Shown here one piece after another: positions 9,299 to 22,995 of a stretch of 64,000 nt of DNA. This DNA is from Aquimonas sp964586455. Its GTDB lineage: Bacteria; Pseudomonadota; Gammaproteobacteria; Xanthomonadales; Xanthomonadaceae. The stretch lies in assembly GCA_964586455.1 (NCBI GenBank), contig CAZPHV010000005.1, positions 62,001 to 126,000 on the forward strand, in the 5' to 3' direction. Below the pieces are notes generated by a model. The model made no database searches and was not told the origin of the DNA. It was given only the letters and a program-made list of their open reading frames with translations. A program made the position numbers and the translations under genes. Within the stretch, counting starts at the first letter, position 1. Each line of letters opens with the position of its first letter.

Positions 9299-9946
9299 GG
9301 GCAGATGTGAACCTGGTTGAAGTCGGGGAGGCGGGGTGGCGGGGCCCCGATTGTTCCACGGCAAAGGCGCTGCGCAAGCCGATTCGGCGAGCCCAGGATG
9401 CTGCACCGCGACTCGATGAATGCGGGAATTCGCATTCCCTACGTCGCAGCTTCACGTGCTTGCACGGAAGTGAAGATCGTTGCGCCAACAACTGCAGGAC
9501 TTCGCCTCGAATCCATCGCGATCTCTTCATCTTCACCAAGTTGGGTGCGTGTGCAGCTTGCGGTGTTGAGGTAGCTAGCCTAAGGTTCCCGGATGGCGAC
9601 CGGTTCGCCATAGGGTCAGGAATCCGTCAGCGGGGGCGCTGTCGATTTCCGAAGTTCGTCGGGGACATCCGGCGGAACTTCGATCCCGGGGGTTAGGCGC
9701 AGGACGCAAAGTCCTTCGCCACGGGGGCGGCGCAATCCGTCGAAGTCGGCAACCGTCCAAGCGAACGCTTCCAGACTCCATGAGTCCGGTCGTCTGGGGT
9801 CCTTCGTGACCTTGACGCCGTCGAAGCCCGTTTGCGGGTCAGATCCGGCGTCCTTCGTTCTCCATCGGTGCCGATCAGGACCGATGGGCCTGCGTCAAGC
9901 GGCCCTCGCGTGCCCGGGGGCGCGTCCAGCAATCAAGGAAGTCAGC
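9299..9946. other. Long intergenic region with a structured leader before the subtilisin gene
   Basis: There is no credible gene in about 650 bases. The region between 9650 and 9760 is rich in structure. An inverted repeat CGAAGTTC/GAACTTCG spans about 9652-9683. A hairpin at 9696-9720 has arms GGCG..AGGAC and GTCCT..CGCC and a GCAAA loop. The bases GACGCAAAG followed by GCCACGGGG recall parts of the c-di-GMP-I (GEMM) riboswitch. The GAAA-tetraloop half of that class is not visible, so this is only a candidate structured 5' leader. A Shine-Dalgarno AAGGAAG (about 9935) precedes the start at 9947. Confidence 0.4.
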
Positions 9947-14071
<4,125 letters not shown>

Positions 14072-14125
14072 GGACGGCACTGCAGTCGGTCAGGTCAGTG
14101 TGATCTGACCGTCGTGCAGCGCTAG

Positions 14126-14204
14126 GGTCGGGTCACTGAAACGGTTCGAATCCGGATCAGAGACCCGACCGCACCAAGCGAAGGGCCGCCTCAGGGCGGC
14201 CCTT
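14126..14204. terminator. Hairpin pair ending the S8 protease transcript
   Basis: A 9-bp stem (GGTCGGGTC at 14126-14134 with 14162-14170) precedes a perfect 10-bp stem with a 4-base loop (AAGGGCCGCC at 14181-14190 with 14195-14204). The second is the better terminator candidate, though its T-run is poor. The loop of the first contains GGTTCGAATCC by chance. Confidence 0.55.
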
Positions 14205-14311
14205 CGTGCGTCTGGCCTTTGGTGTCACACAGGCTTCAGGGCGTTGACAATGCTTCGTTCCCCACCAACCATGCGCGAGGGCGCGGCGCTGGCCGTCATG
14301 GGGGAATCACA

Positions 14312-16579
14312 GTGACAAAACGAATCGCCGCGGCGATAGGCGTTCTGCTATCTGCGTGCGCGCTGAGCGCGGTTGCCGGTAGCCCAATGCAGTGGCGCGC
14401 CATCGGCCCTGGGCCGTCGCACAACGGTCAGGTGGAGAACATCCCCAATCGGGAAGTGGTCGGCGCGATCAATGCGGTTGCCACGCATCCCAGCAATGCC
14501 GGCATCGTCTATGTCGGATCGGTCAACGGCGGAGTTTGGCGTACCGCCAATGCGACGGCCGCTGCGCCCAACTGGGTGAGACTGACGGATGCATTGGGCT
14601 CGCTTTCGATCGGATCGCTCGAACTCGACCCCACCGACGCGCAATCGCGCACCTTGGCGGCGGGCGTGGCCCGCACGTCCAGCCTGAGTCGCGACGGCGG
14701 GGCACTGATCGGGTTGCTGCGCAGCACCGACGAAGGAGCCAGCTGGACTGTGCTGAGCGCACTTGCCAACCGCGAGATCCACGGCGTGGCCCCACGTGGT
14801 GCAGTACTGGTGGCGGCCACGGACAACGGCATCCATCGGTCTACCAACACTGGCAACACTTTCTCTCAGCTATCCGGCGCAGCCGGCAGCGGCCTGCCCG
14901 CAGGCGCGACGCTCGACCTCGCCGGGCATGCGAACGCGCCGACAGTGCTGTATGCCGCAGTCACCGGCGGCAGCGCGCGCGGCATTTTCCGCAGCGCCGA
15001 CACCGGTGCGACCTGGACGCGCGTCTCTGATGCCGCGGTCGAAGCCCGTATGAACGTCGGAACCGCCGGTACGCGTCGTACCGAGCTCGCCGTGGGCGCC
15101 GCCGGCCAGGTATTTATCGTCGTGGTCGACGACACGGGCAGGGCCTCTGCCGTGTTCCGCTCGGCCACAGGTAGTGCGCCCTGGGTCGATCTGGGCGTGC
15201 CCTTGACCACCGAGCAGGACAGCGTGCAGTTCGGCATCCACCCTGGCCGTCAGGGCAGCATCCACTTGTCGATCGCGGCAGACCCGAACAACGATCAGAT
15301 CGTCTATGTGGGTGGCGACCGTCAGCCCTACTTCGGCGAGGGCGTGTCCGGCAGTTCCAGCTTTTTTCCGAACTCGATCGGCGCGCGTGACTACACGGGA
15401 CGACTGTTTCGTGGCGATGCCAGTCAGCCGGCCGGATCACGCTGGACTCCCTTGACCCACAGCGGTACACCGAACAATTCGGCGCCACATGCGGACTCGC
15501 GCGACATGGCCTTCGATGCTGCCGGCAATCTCGTTCAGGTGGACGATGGCGGCATCTACAAGCGCACCCAACCCGCGACCAGCGCCGGAACCTGGCTGTC
15601 GATCAATGGCGACCTGCAGACCACGGAGTACCACGGCATTGCCTGGGACGCGGTCTCGAACCGGGTCATCGGTGGCGCGCAAGACACCGGCACCACCCAG
15701 CTGCGCACGCCGGGTTCGCCGATCTTCGACAGCCTGTCCACCGGCGACGGCGGGGATGTGGTGGTCGAAGACCGCTCATCGACCACCAGCTCGACCCGCT
15801 ATACCAGCTTCCAGAACCTGGGCTCTTTGCGACGCAGAAGCTACAACGCGAACAATGTGCAGACGGCCAATGTCTCGCCGGCGCGCGCCCTGCTCAACAA
15901 GAGTCCGGCGCTGGTGGCCCAGTTCTACACGCCGCTGTCGGTCAACTATGCCAGCGCGACGCGCTTGGTCATCGGCGCCAGCAATGGCGTCTACGAGTCC
16001 TTTGACCGCGCCGATAGCATCGAACGGATCTCAACCGTGCGAATCAACGCCTTCAACGGCGACCCTATCGTCTACGGGGTCGATGGCAATGCGGGCTTTC
16101 TCTTCTTCGGTGCGGGCACCGGCCTGCATCTGCGGCCGAGCGACGCCGATGAGCTGCAGCAGATCGCTACCCTGCCGGCCACCGTGGTCGACGTCAGCGT
16201 TGACGTCACCGCGCCAGAGCAGATGTTCGCGATCACCCAGACAGGCGTGCACTACTCGAACAATGGCGGCAGCAGCTTCAGTCTGGTCACGGGAAACCTG
16301 GTCAGCGGCCTTGCGCCGGGCCGGCTGCGGACCTCGGAGTTCATTCCTGGTGAGGATCCCGCATTGGTTGTGGGCGCCAATCGCGGTGTCTACATCGCAT
16401 TCGCCAGCAGCGGCTACAGCAGCTGGGCACAGCTAGGTTCAGGCTTGCCCAACGCAGTCGTCTACGAGCTGGAGTTCGACCATATCGATCGGGTTCTGCT
16501 GGCCGGCACCCTCGGCCGCGGCGCATGGGCGCTGGATTTGCCCTTGCCCAATGAAATCTTCAAGGATGGCTTCGAATGA
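14312..16579 (+). CDS. Exported BNR/propeller-like protein with IFKDGFE tail
   Basis: This 755-residue protein opens with a signal peptide from a GTG start at 14312 (VTKRIAAAIGVLL, ending AVAG) and has a GGGGGA Shine-Dalgarno-like run just upstream. Repeats of the type STDEGASW, STNTGNTF, SADTGATW and SNNGGSSF are Asp-box/BNR motifs, as in sialidase and sortilin-like beta-propellers. The mature protein is therefore probably one or two propellers. A catalytic role is not evident. It ends NEIFKDGFE. The next gene overlaps by 4 bases (ATGA), so the two are translationally coupled. The frame extends upstream to 14219 but lacks a signal there. Confidence 0.75.
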   Translation: MTKRIAAAIGVLLSACALSAVAGSPMQWRAIGPGPSHNGQVENIPNREVVGAINAVATHPSNAGIVYVGSVNGGVWRTANATAAAPNWVRLTDALGSLSIGSLELDPTDAQSRTLAAGVARTSSLSRDGGALIGLLRSTDEGASWTVLSALANREIHGVAPRGAVLVAATDNGIHRSTNTGNTFSQLSGAAGSGLPAGATLDLAGHANAPTVLYAAVTGGSARGIFRSADTGATWTRVSDAAVEARMNVGTAGTRRTELAVGAAGQVFIVVVDDTGRASAVFRSATGSAPWVDLGVPLTTEQDSVQFGIHPGRQGSIHLSIAADPNNDQIVYVGGDRQPYFGEGVSGSSSFFPNSIGARDYTGRLFRGDASQPAGSRWTPLTHSGTPNNSAPHADSRDMAFDAAGNLVQVDDGGIYKRTQPATSAGTWLSINGDLQTTEYHGIAWDAVSNRVIGGAQDTGTTQLRTPGSPIFDSLSTGDGGDVVVEDRSSTTSSTRYTSFQNLGSLRRRSYNANNVQTANVSPARALLNKSPALVAQFYTPLSVNYASATRLVIGASNGVYESFDRADSIERISTVRINAFNGDPIVYGVDGNAGFLFFGAGTGLHLRPSDADELQQIATLPATVVDVSVDVTAPEQMFAITQTGVHYSNNGGSSFSLVTGNLVSGLAPGRLRTSEFIPGEDPALVVGANRGVYIAFASSGYSSWAQLGSGLPNAVVYELEFDHIDRVLLAGTLGRGAWALDLPLPNEIFKDGFE

Positions 16580-17562
16580 GCGCCGCGACCCCTTCACCAA
16601 AGCCATTCCGATCCAGCCGCGCGCGCGGCGGCCTGTGGATGATGCTGAGCTTCATTGTCGCGCTGCCGGCCGGTGCAGCCGTCGAGCTGGCGCCCGGCAT
16701 CTGGGTGGACGACGACGCGCAGCGCGTCTTCCTCTCAAACCCGGCCGGATTGCCCGAGGCCCGCGAATTTTCAGACGGTCGCCTGCTGTGGACCGGCGAA
16801 GAGCAGGCCCACCTGCTGATCCCTGTCGATACGCAGTGGCTTGCGCTGGGCCAAGCCGGGCGCCACGGCTGGGGCATGTTGCTGGTTATCGATGGCGCGA
16901 GCGGCAAGGTGCAGGATCGCATCGCCTTCGACCTGCCCGAGGGCGTCAGTGCCGCGGTGACCGCCGAGCCCATGCGCAGTTTTGATGTCCGCGCAGAAAA
17001 CCTCGGCGGTAGCGTGCGTCTGCACTGGAGCTATCAGGCGCGGCCACTGCGCGGCGCGCTGCTGGTCGAAGACAACGCCGCGGTGGCCAGCGAAGGCGTC
17101 GAGTTGCAGGGCGTGGTGGATGTCCAACTCGGCGGCGCACGCATGGTCGCACTGCCACGGCTCGATGTTGAGCCGCAGCCACTTGGCCGTTCGCCTGACC
17201 TGCCGACCGAGCAACGCATCGCCGGTCTCGGCGAGCGCCAGTTCCGCTCGTCCGATGACGCCCACGTACTGGCCCCACACGCGCGCGAAGACGACACCTT
17301 CGGTACCGTCTGGCAGTGGCGCTTTGCCAGCCGCAGCGAAGGAGCGATCGAAAGCAGCATCGAACAGCCGTTCGCGCTGGCGCCGTTCCTGATGCGCGAG
17401 GGGCGACTGCTTTATCAAGCCCCACCCATGGGCTATGCCAAGAGCACCGGCGAATGGCAGGAGCACGGGCAGCGCTTGGTGATGTTCGACCTCGCCGACG
17501 GCCGCGAGCTGTGGTCGGCCGAGCTGCTGGATCGGGTGTTCCGGGGGGCGTTGCCGCCTTGA
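16576..17562 (+). CDS. Exported protein of unknown function, coupled to the propeller gene
   Basis: This 328-residue protein has a basic N-terminus and a hydrophobic segment at about residues 20-34, ending with an AGAA cleavage-like site. The rest is soluble and beta-rich, with no motif I recognise. It contains no cysteine pairs and no obvious catalytic triad. It overlaps the upstream BNR protein by ATGA, so the two products may work together in the periplasm or outside the cell. It ends 8 bases before the convergent kinase gene. Confidence 0.65.
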   Translation: MSAATPSPKPFRSSRARGGLWMMLSFIVALPAGAAVELAPGIWVDDDAQRVFLSNPAGLPEAREFSDGRLLWTGEEQAHLLIPVDTQWLALGQAGRHGWGMLLVIDGASGKVQDRIAFDLPEGVSAAVTAEPMRSFDVRAENLGGSVRLHWSYQARPLRGALLVEDNAAVASEGVELQGVVDVQLGGARMVALPRLDVEPQPLGRSPDLPTEQRIAGLGERQFRSSDDAHVLAPHAREDDTFGTVWQWRFASRSEGAIESSIEQPFALAPFLMREGRLLYQAPPMGYAKSTGEWQEHGQRLVMFDLADGRELWSAELLDRVFRGALPP

Positions 17563-17569
17563 GGGCGGA

Positions 17570-20080
17570 TCAGTCGGAACTGCCCGCGCTTGTCTGCTCG
17601 GTCGATTCCGAGCTCCGTGGACCGTGCTGCTGAAGGATCTTCTGCCAGCGTTCTTGGTTGGCTGCTGAGAGACTTTCGACATCGAAGTCCTGCGAAAGCA
17701 GCCCGTGATCTGACGGCAACTGACCCGACAAGGAGAGCGCCTCAAGCAGATCGAGTCGGATCGGAACCACATTCGGATGCGATGGCGAGAACCTGGACTC
17801 GAAGAAGCGCAGCGACCTTTCCAGGTGAGGAATGGACTCCTGATGCTGCCCTCTTCTCAACAGCGCCCGGCCCATGGCACGGCCGATTCGGTGGATGTCG
17901 ACGCTGTCTGACGACTCGCCTTCGATCTTCCGGAGTGCGTTCAAAGCGATTTGGAAGGAACTCACGGCCTCATCGAGCTTCTCCTCTGCGACGAGACCAT
18001 TTCCCAGCCAGAAATACGCGGCCACGCCTGCCCGAGATTCCAGTTGCTGGGACTCGCGCAGATCGCTCAGAACGCTCTCACAGAGCGGAACTGCATTGGT
18101 GCTTGCAAGTCGCGCCCGTTGCTCGCACGCCGTGATGGCGACAACGCGCCACAGGTCCTTGTTTTGAGAACTCCCATCGCGCGCCAAGAGTTCCTCGACC
18201 CCTTCGAGCGACGCGTTCGCCATCCGCACGGCATCCTCTTGTCGCCCGGCAATGGAGAGAATCGTACTGAAGTCTGCCTTGGCATCCAGAAGTAACTGCG
18301 TGGACGTGGACGAATCTGCTTCCATCGTCTCGATGGCTTGACGATACGAGTTGACCATCAGTTCATTGTCGTCGGTGTATTGGCCCAGCAGCGCCTTCGC
18401 TCGATAGTGGATCAGCAGGAAACCAGAAGTTGGCGGATTGCGACTGTGCGAAAGGGCGCTTTCGTCCAACAGTTCGCTTGCCTCCATGGCAGCTTGCCCA
18501 CCTCTGCCATAGAGGAGGATGCGAGCCAGCCGATCGGCGGCGTGCGCATACTCGGGTGACTCTTTGCCGAAACCTGCAGCGGCGGTTTGCAGAGCCGCGC
18601 GAGCAGCTCGCTCGGATGAGTCCGTGTCGTTCAGCTCCATAGAGCGGGAGGCGAGCACCTGAAGCAGCTCGATACGCTTACGAGGATCTAGAGTCTTGTC
18701 ATCAATCGCCCGTAATGTCGCGCGCGAAAAGAAGCCCGCCAGATCCATACCGTAGGAGGACAGCCCTTCCCCCTCGGCAGACAGGAACATGTTCTGCAAC
18801 AACAGCGCGGTATCCCTTGATTGCTGGACCTGAAGGAGCACAGCTGACCCCAACACAGCAATTGCCAACCCCAGAGCGGCCGACAGCCCCACGGCCGTGC
18901 GATGCCTGCGAACGAACAATCGGCTTCGATAGCCCCAGCTTGGAGCGCGCGCGCTGACCGGCCTTCCTTCCAGCCAGCGCTGTAGCTCGGCATCGAGCGC
19001 GTCGACGTTGCGGTAGCGCTCGGTCGGGGTTTTGCGCAGGCAGGTGGCGATGATGGCGTCGAGGTCGCCGCGCAGGTCGCGGGCCCAGGGCTGGGTGCTG
19101 CGCTCGCTCATCAGCGGCGGGGCGACCTGCAGGATCAGGCGCTCGATCTCGGCGGCGCGCAGGTTCTGCAGGTCGAAGGGCAGGGCGCCGCTGAGCAGCT
19201 CAAAGGCCAGCGCGCCCAGGCTGTAGACGTCGCAGGCCACACCCGCGGGCTGGCCCAGCAACTGTTCGGGAGCGCTGGCGTTCGGGGTGAAGAAGCGCTC
19301 GGCGGTGCGGGTGACGCTGGCCTCGGCCTCTTCGATGGATTTGGCGATGCCGAAGTCGAGCAGCTTGGGCTGGCCCTCGGCCGTGACCAGCACGTTGTGC
19401 GGCTTGATGTCCCGATGCAGCAGCAGGCGGTCGTGCGCGTGGGCCACTGCGGCGAGAAGCTGGCGCAGCAGTTCGACGCGCTCGCGCAGGGCCAGCGCAT
19501 GGCGCTGGCAGTAGTCGATGATCGGTTCGCCCTGCACGGCCTCCATCACGACGTAGGGCGTGCCATCGGCCAGGCTGTCGGCGTCAATGAAGCGACAGAT
19601 ACCGGGGTGATCCAATGCGGCCAGATGGCGGCGTTCGGCCTCGAAGCGAGCCAGCAGGCCGGCACCGGCGCGGTCGGGGCGGATCAGCTTGATCGCGACC
19701 TCGCGCGAGACCGGGCCTTCACTGCGCTTGGCCAGGTAGACGCGGCCCATGCCGCCTTCGCCGAGCAGACGCAGTACCTGGTAGGGGCCGATCTGCACGG
19801 GCGCAGGGTCGAGCTCGGGCAAGGCTTCACGCAGCAGGGGTTGCAGCTGCGCGGACAGCGTGGCGTCGAGAGGTCCGGTTTCGGCGTCGCGGGCCAGCAG
19901 CGCGCGCAGCGCGTGTTCAAGCTCCGGCTGTTCGGCGCAGAGGGCGAGTAGCGCGGGCTCGCGCTCGGCTTACGGCAGGTCTGCGATGCGGTCGAAGGCT
20001 TGCATCAGGCGCTGGCCGAATGCCGGATCGTTCGCAGCTGGAGAGCCGGAGTCTTGAGAGGGATCGTTCGAGGGTGTCAT
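17570..20080 (-). pseudogene. Ser/Thr protein kinase with TM segment and TPR-like C-terminus, in-frame stop at codon 37
   Basis: The ATG at 20080 overlaps the sigma-factor stop (ATGA), as is usual for this ECF-kinase pair. Codon 37 is TAA (19972-19970) and interrupts the conserved N-terminal segment. Downstream, still in the same frame, the kinase is intact: glycine loop LGEGGMG, VAIKLI lysine, HRDIKPHNVL catalytic loop and DFGIAK. A transmembrane segment (TAVGLSAALGLAIAVLGSAVL) and a roughly 400-residue helical TPR-like region follow. An internal start is possible (for example TTG at 19822, 750 residues), so a functional truncated kinase cannot be excluded. Otherwise this is a nonsense mutation or a sequence error. 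Confidence 0.8.
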
Positions 20081-20643
20081 GGACTCAGGTGCTCAGCCAG
20101 CCAGGCGCGTGCGAAGCGCCACTGGCGGCCGACGGTAGCGCTGGAGCTGTTCATCACGATGGTGATCTCGTCGACACTCAGGCCGCCAAAGACGCGCATT
20201 TCGACCACGCGAACGCAGTCGGGGTTGATCGCGGCCAGCGCCTGCAGGGCGGAGTCCAGCTCCAGCCAGTCCAGCGGGGCGGGCTGCTGGGATTCGATCC
20301 GATCGACCTGCGCATCAAGATCCACCCGAACAGCGTCACCGCCGCGCTTCTGGCTGCTCTTCTGGCGCAGGTGGTCGACCAGGATCGAGCGGATCGCTGT
20401 CGCTGCCATGGCGTAGAAGTGGCTGCGGTTTTCCCAGTTCACCTGCTGCTGGCGTTGCAGGCGCTCGTAGGCCTCGTGCACCAGCTCGGTGGGCTGCAGG
20501 GTGCGTGCTCCTGGAAATCGCGCGAGCTGGCCGCGCGCCAGTTCACGCAGGATCGGGTACAGCACGGACATCAGGGCCGATTCGGCCCCGGCCTCGCCGG
20601 ACTTCCAAGCCTGCAGCAGCGCGGTGACTGAACTCTCGGACAT
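20077..20643 (-). CDS. ECF-type RNA polymerase sigma factor (kinase-associated group)
   Basis: This is a 188-residue sigma factor. Region 2 contains ELVHEAYERL and the NRSHFYAMAATAIRSILVDH segment typical of the ECF subgroup paired with membrane Ser/Thr kinases. Region 4 (LDWLELDSALQAL, VVEMRVFGGLSVDEI, then a helix-turn-helix) is complete. I chose the ATG at 20643, because the frame extends to 20832 but the family begins here. It is translationally coupled to the kinase gene downstream, which suggests activation by phosphorylation or a shared signal. Target promoters are unknown. Confidence 0.9.
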   Translation of the reverse strand: MSESSVTALLQAWKSGEAGAESALMSVLYPILRELARGQLARFPGARTLQPTELVHEAYERLQRQQQVNWENRSHFYAMAATAIRSILVDHLRQKSSQKRGGDAVRVDLDAQVDRIESQQPAPLDWLELDSALQALAAINPDCVRVVEMRVFGGLSVDEITIVMNSSSATVGRQWRFARAWLAEHLSP

Positions 20644-21097
20644 GCGGACCCAATCGACCTGCGACGTGCGTGCAACTCCCCCATCGGCCCCGTATCGCAG
20701 CGATCCGTCGCTCGCGAAGGCCGTCCCACCCGGTGCGCTGCGGCTTCCCAGGGCCGTCTCGGTAAGGCAGGGAAGCATGCGCAGGACCGGAAGCCGAGTC
20801 ATGCTAGCAGTGGAATCGCCGCACGCAAGCAATGCTTTGGCTGGCCCTGAGCAGCCCCGCCGCCCAGAGCCAATGGCGGCTGCGAGCAGGCGGCGTCATC
20901 CGCAGCGTCCCCACCCTTCGTGCCGGGCTCGGCGCTTCTGTTCGGCTATAAGCCTGCGTGTCCTCGAGCGTGTCGGGGCCGCGCGCTGTCAGACCGCCGG
21001 CCACGCCGTGGTTGCGCCTGCAGCATGGCTTGGCTCGCCCGGGATCGCTTGTACTCGCCACCGGGCAGGCAATGCCGCGCGAGCGCCGACGGGCAGC
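20644..21097. other. Intergenic region without recognisable gene
   Basis: About 450 bases lie between the sigma-factor gene and the end of the VOC gene, both on the minus strand. Reading frames in this stretch have no family-like content. It presumably holds the sigma-factor promoter. I see no clear operator or terminator. Confidence 0.5.
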
Positions 21098-21514
21098 TCA
21101 GTCCGCAGTCCCCACCATCCACTGCACACCAAAACGATCCCGCACCATGCCGAAACGCTTGGACCAGAAGGTCTCGCCGGCAGGCATGGTGATCTCGCCG
21201 CCGTCCGCGGCCAGCGCGGTGAGGGTGCCGTCCACCGTATCGGCATCGGCGACGTCCAGCGACAGTGCGAAGCCACTCGGCGCGGTAGCTTCGCTGTTGC
21301 AGCCATCGGACAGCATCAGCCGCAGCTCGCCGATCCTCAGACTGGCGTGCATGACTTTGTCGCCCCAGTCCGCGGGCACCATGTCTGCGGGCGGCGGCTC
21401 AGGGGCCTCGCGGAAACGCATCAGCATTTCAATCTCGGCACCGAGCGCGTCGCGGTAGAACTCGGCGGCTTGTTCGCCGCGGCCATCGAAGAACAGATAG
21501 GGCTGGATCAGCAT
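21098..21514 (-). CDS. VOC superfamily (PhnB/glyoxalase-like) protein
   Basis: This 138-residue protein starts MLIQPYLFFDGRGEQAAEFY and ends with DRFGVQWMV, the pattern of the PhnB/3-demethylubiquinone-like VOC proteins (two beta-alpha-beta-beta-beta units). I chose the ATG at 21514 because it has a good AGGAG about 6 bases upstream. The longer frame to 21676 adds non-family sequence. Such proteins bind metals or small molecules, and no specific function can be assigned. Confidence 0.88.
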   Translation of the reverse strand: MLIQPYLFFDGRGEQAAEFYRDALGAEIEMLMRFREAPEPPPADMVPADWGDKVMHASLRIGELRLMLSDGCNSEATAPSGFALSLDVADADTVDGTLTALAADGGEITMPAGETFWSKRFGMVRDRFGVQWMVGTAD

Positions 21515-21674
21515 GGTCAACTCCTGAGTGCATGAAGCCGAAGCGGGGTCGTGCTCCGGAACTCCATAGTCGCCCGAGCGCGCCCGAAATCGACGGGGGT
21601 TGAGCAGGTCGTCGCAGGCCAGCCGCCGCGCGACTACAGTGGCGAATCTGCTCGTGCCGGAACTCTTGAAGCCC

Positions 21675-22913
21675 ATGCTCAGCGACTTCTCCGCCGACTA
21701 CTCGGCTTACGTCAGCGCCTTGGGCCTGGGCCTGCTGATCGGCATCGTGCGTGAGCGCCAGCGCGACGCCCAGCAGAAAACCTCGGCCGGAATGCGCACC
21801 CACACTCTCGCGGCCTTGGCGGGGGCGGTCAGCTGGCAGTTGGGGGTGCCGGTATTCGCGATCGCCCTGGCCGCTGTCGCTCTGCTGGCCTTCGGCAGCT
21901 ATCGCAAGGCGCCCTCCACTTCGCCCGGGCTGACCGGCGAAGTCGCCTTGGTGCTGACGACTCTCCTGGGCGGGCTGGCCCAGCCCGAGCCGGGGCTGGC
22001 CGCTGCGCTGGCGGTGCTGGTGGCGCTGCTGCTGCAGTCGCGTGCCACCCTGCATCGCTTCAGTCGCGAGTTGATCAGCGAGGCCGAAGTTCGCGATGGT
22101 CTGTTGCTGCTGGCGGCGGTGCTGCTCGTGCTGCCGCTGCTGCCGAATGCGGCAGTGGGGCCCTACGGGGTCTTGAACCCGGCCAAGCTCTGGCAGCTGG
22201 TGGTGCTGGTGATGGCGATCAGCGCTGCTGGGCATATCGCGCTGCGCGTGGTCGGCAGTCGCTTTGGTCTGCCGCTGGCAGGGTTCTTCGCGGGCTTTGT
22301 CAGTTCGACCGCGGCGATCGCGGGTTTCGGACAGCGCCTGCGAGAACAGCCGGAGTTGCGCGGCCCCTGTGTCGCGGCAGCCGAGGCGGCCGCGCTGGCT
22401 TCGCTGCTGTTGGCGTTGCCGGTGCTGGGCACGGTGTCGATGGCGTATCTGAGCCTGGTGCTGCCGCAGCTGATTGGGTTCGGCAGCGTGCTGTTGGCGG
22501 CGGTGCTGCTGGGTCTGCGCGGCGATGGTGTCGACTCGGAAGCGGCTATGCCGACGGCCGATTCACGCATGTTCAGGCTGAGCCACGCGTTGATCTTTGC
22601 TGCCCTGATCGCAGCGGTGCTGCTGCTGTCGGCCTTCCTGCAGGAGCGCTTCGGCAGTGCCGGCGCGCTGTTGACCTCGGCGATCGCCGCTCTGATCGAA
22701 CTGCACGCGGCGATGGCCTCGATCGCGCAGATCGGTGCCAGCGGTGTGCTCAGTGAGACGCTTTCCGAATGGGCGCTGCAGGCGGTGCTGCTGTCGAGTG
22801 TTCTCGCCCGAGGTGTAGTCGCCTTCACCGCCGGCGGGCGCGCCTACGGTCTGCGAGTGGGCGGAGTGCTGATGCTGGCCTGGATGGGTTCGGCGCTGGC
22901 GGTGCTGCTGTAG
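21675..22913 (+). CDS. MgtC/SapB-DUF4010 multi-pass membrane protein
   Basis: This 412-residue integral membrane protein has about 12 hydrophobic segments. The N-terminal 130 residues carry the MgtC signature (GLLIGIVRERQ, then GMRTHTLAAL), and the remainder matches the DUF4010 type (FGLPLAGFFAGFVSSTAAIAGFG). The related MgtC proteins act in magnesium limitation and virulence, but the function of the MgtC-DUF4010 fusion is not established. I chose the ATG at 21675. It diverges from the VOC gene with about 160 bases between the two starts. Confidence 0.85.
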   Translation: MLSDFSADYSAYVSALGLGLLIGIVRERQRDAQQKTSAGMRTHTLAALAGAVSWQLGVPVFAIALAAVALLAFGSYRKAPSTSPGLTGEVALVLTTLLGGLAQPEPGLAAALAVLVALLLQSRATLHRFSRELISEAEVRDGLLLLAAVLLVLPLLPNAAVGPYGVLNPAKLWQLVVLVMAISAAGHIALRVVGSRFGLPLAGFFAGFVSSTAAIAGFGQRLREQPELRGPCVAAAEAAALASLLLALPVLGTVSMAYLSLVLPQLIGFGSVLLAAVLLGLRGDGVDSEAAMPTADSRMFRLSHALIFAALIAAVLLLSAFLQERFGSAGALLTSAIAALIELHAAMASIAQIGASGVLSETLSEWALQAVLLSSVLARGVVAFTAGGRAYGLRVGGVLMLAWMGSALAVLL

Positions 22914-22995
22914 CTGGGCCTGTAGTCAGTTGCAGATCGCAGCGGTATCCGCAGCAGCGGACGCCCGAAGCCCGGGCGCCCGCGCTGCCTTCGCC

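Noticed and set aside
9575..9781. Small minus-strand frame before the subtilisin gene
   Set aside because: It is Arg/Pro-rich with no motif and lies over the structured leader.
14139..14155. T-arm-like GGTTCGAATCC after the subtilisin gene, a possible tRNA fragment or attachment site
   Set aside because: It is a short match inside a hairpin loop with no acceptor or D-arm sequence and no integrase nearby (XerC at 2761 is the housekeeping recombinase).
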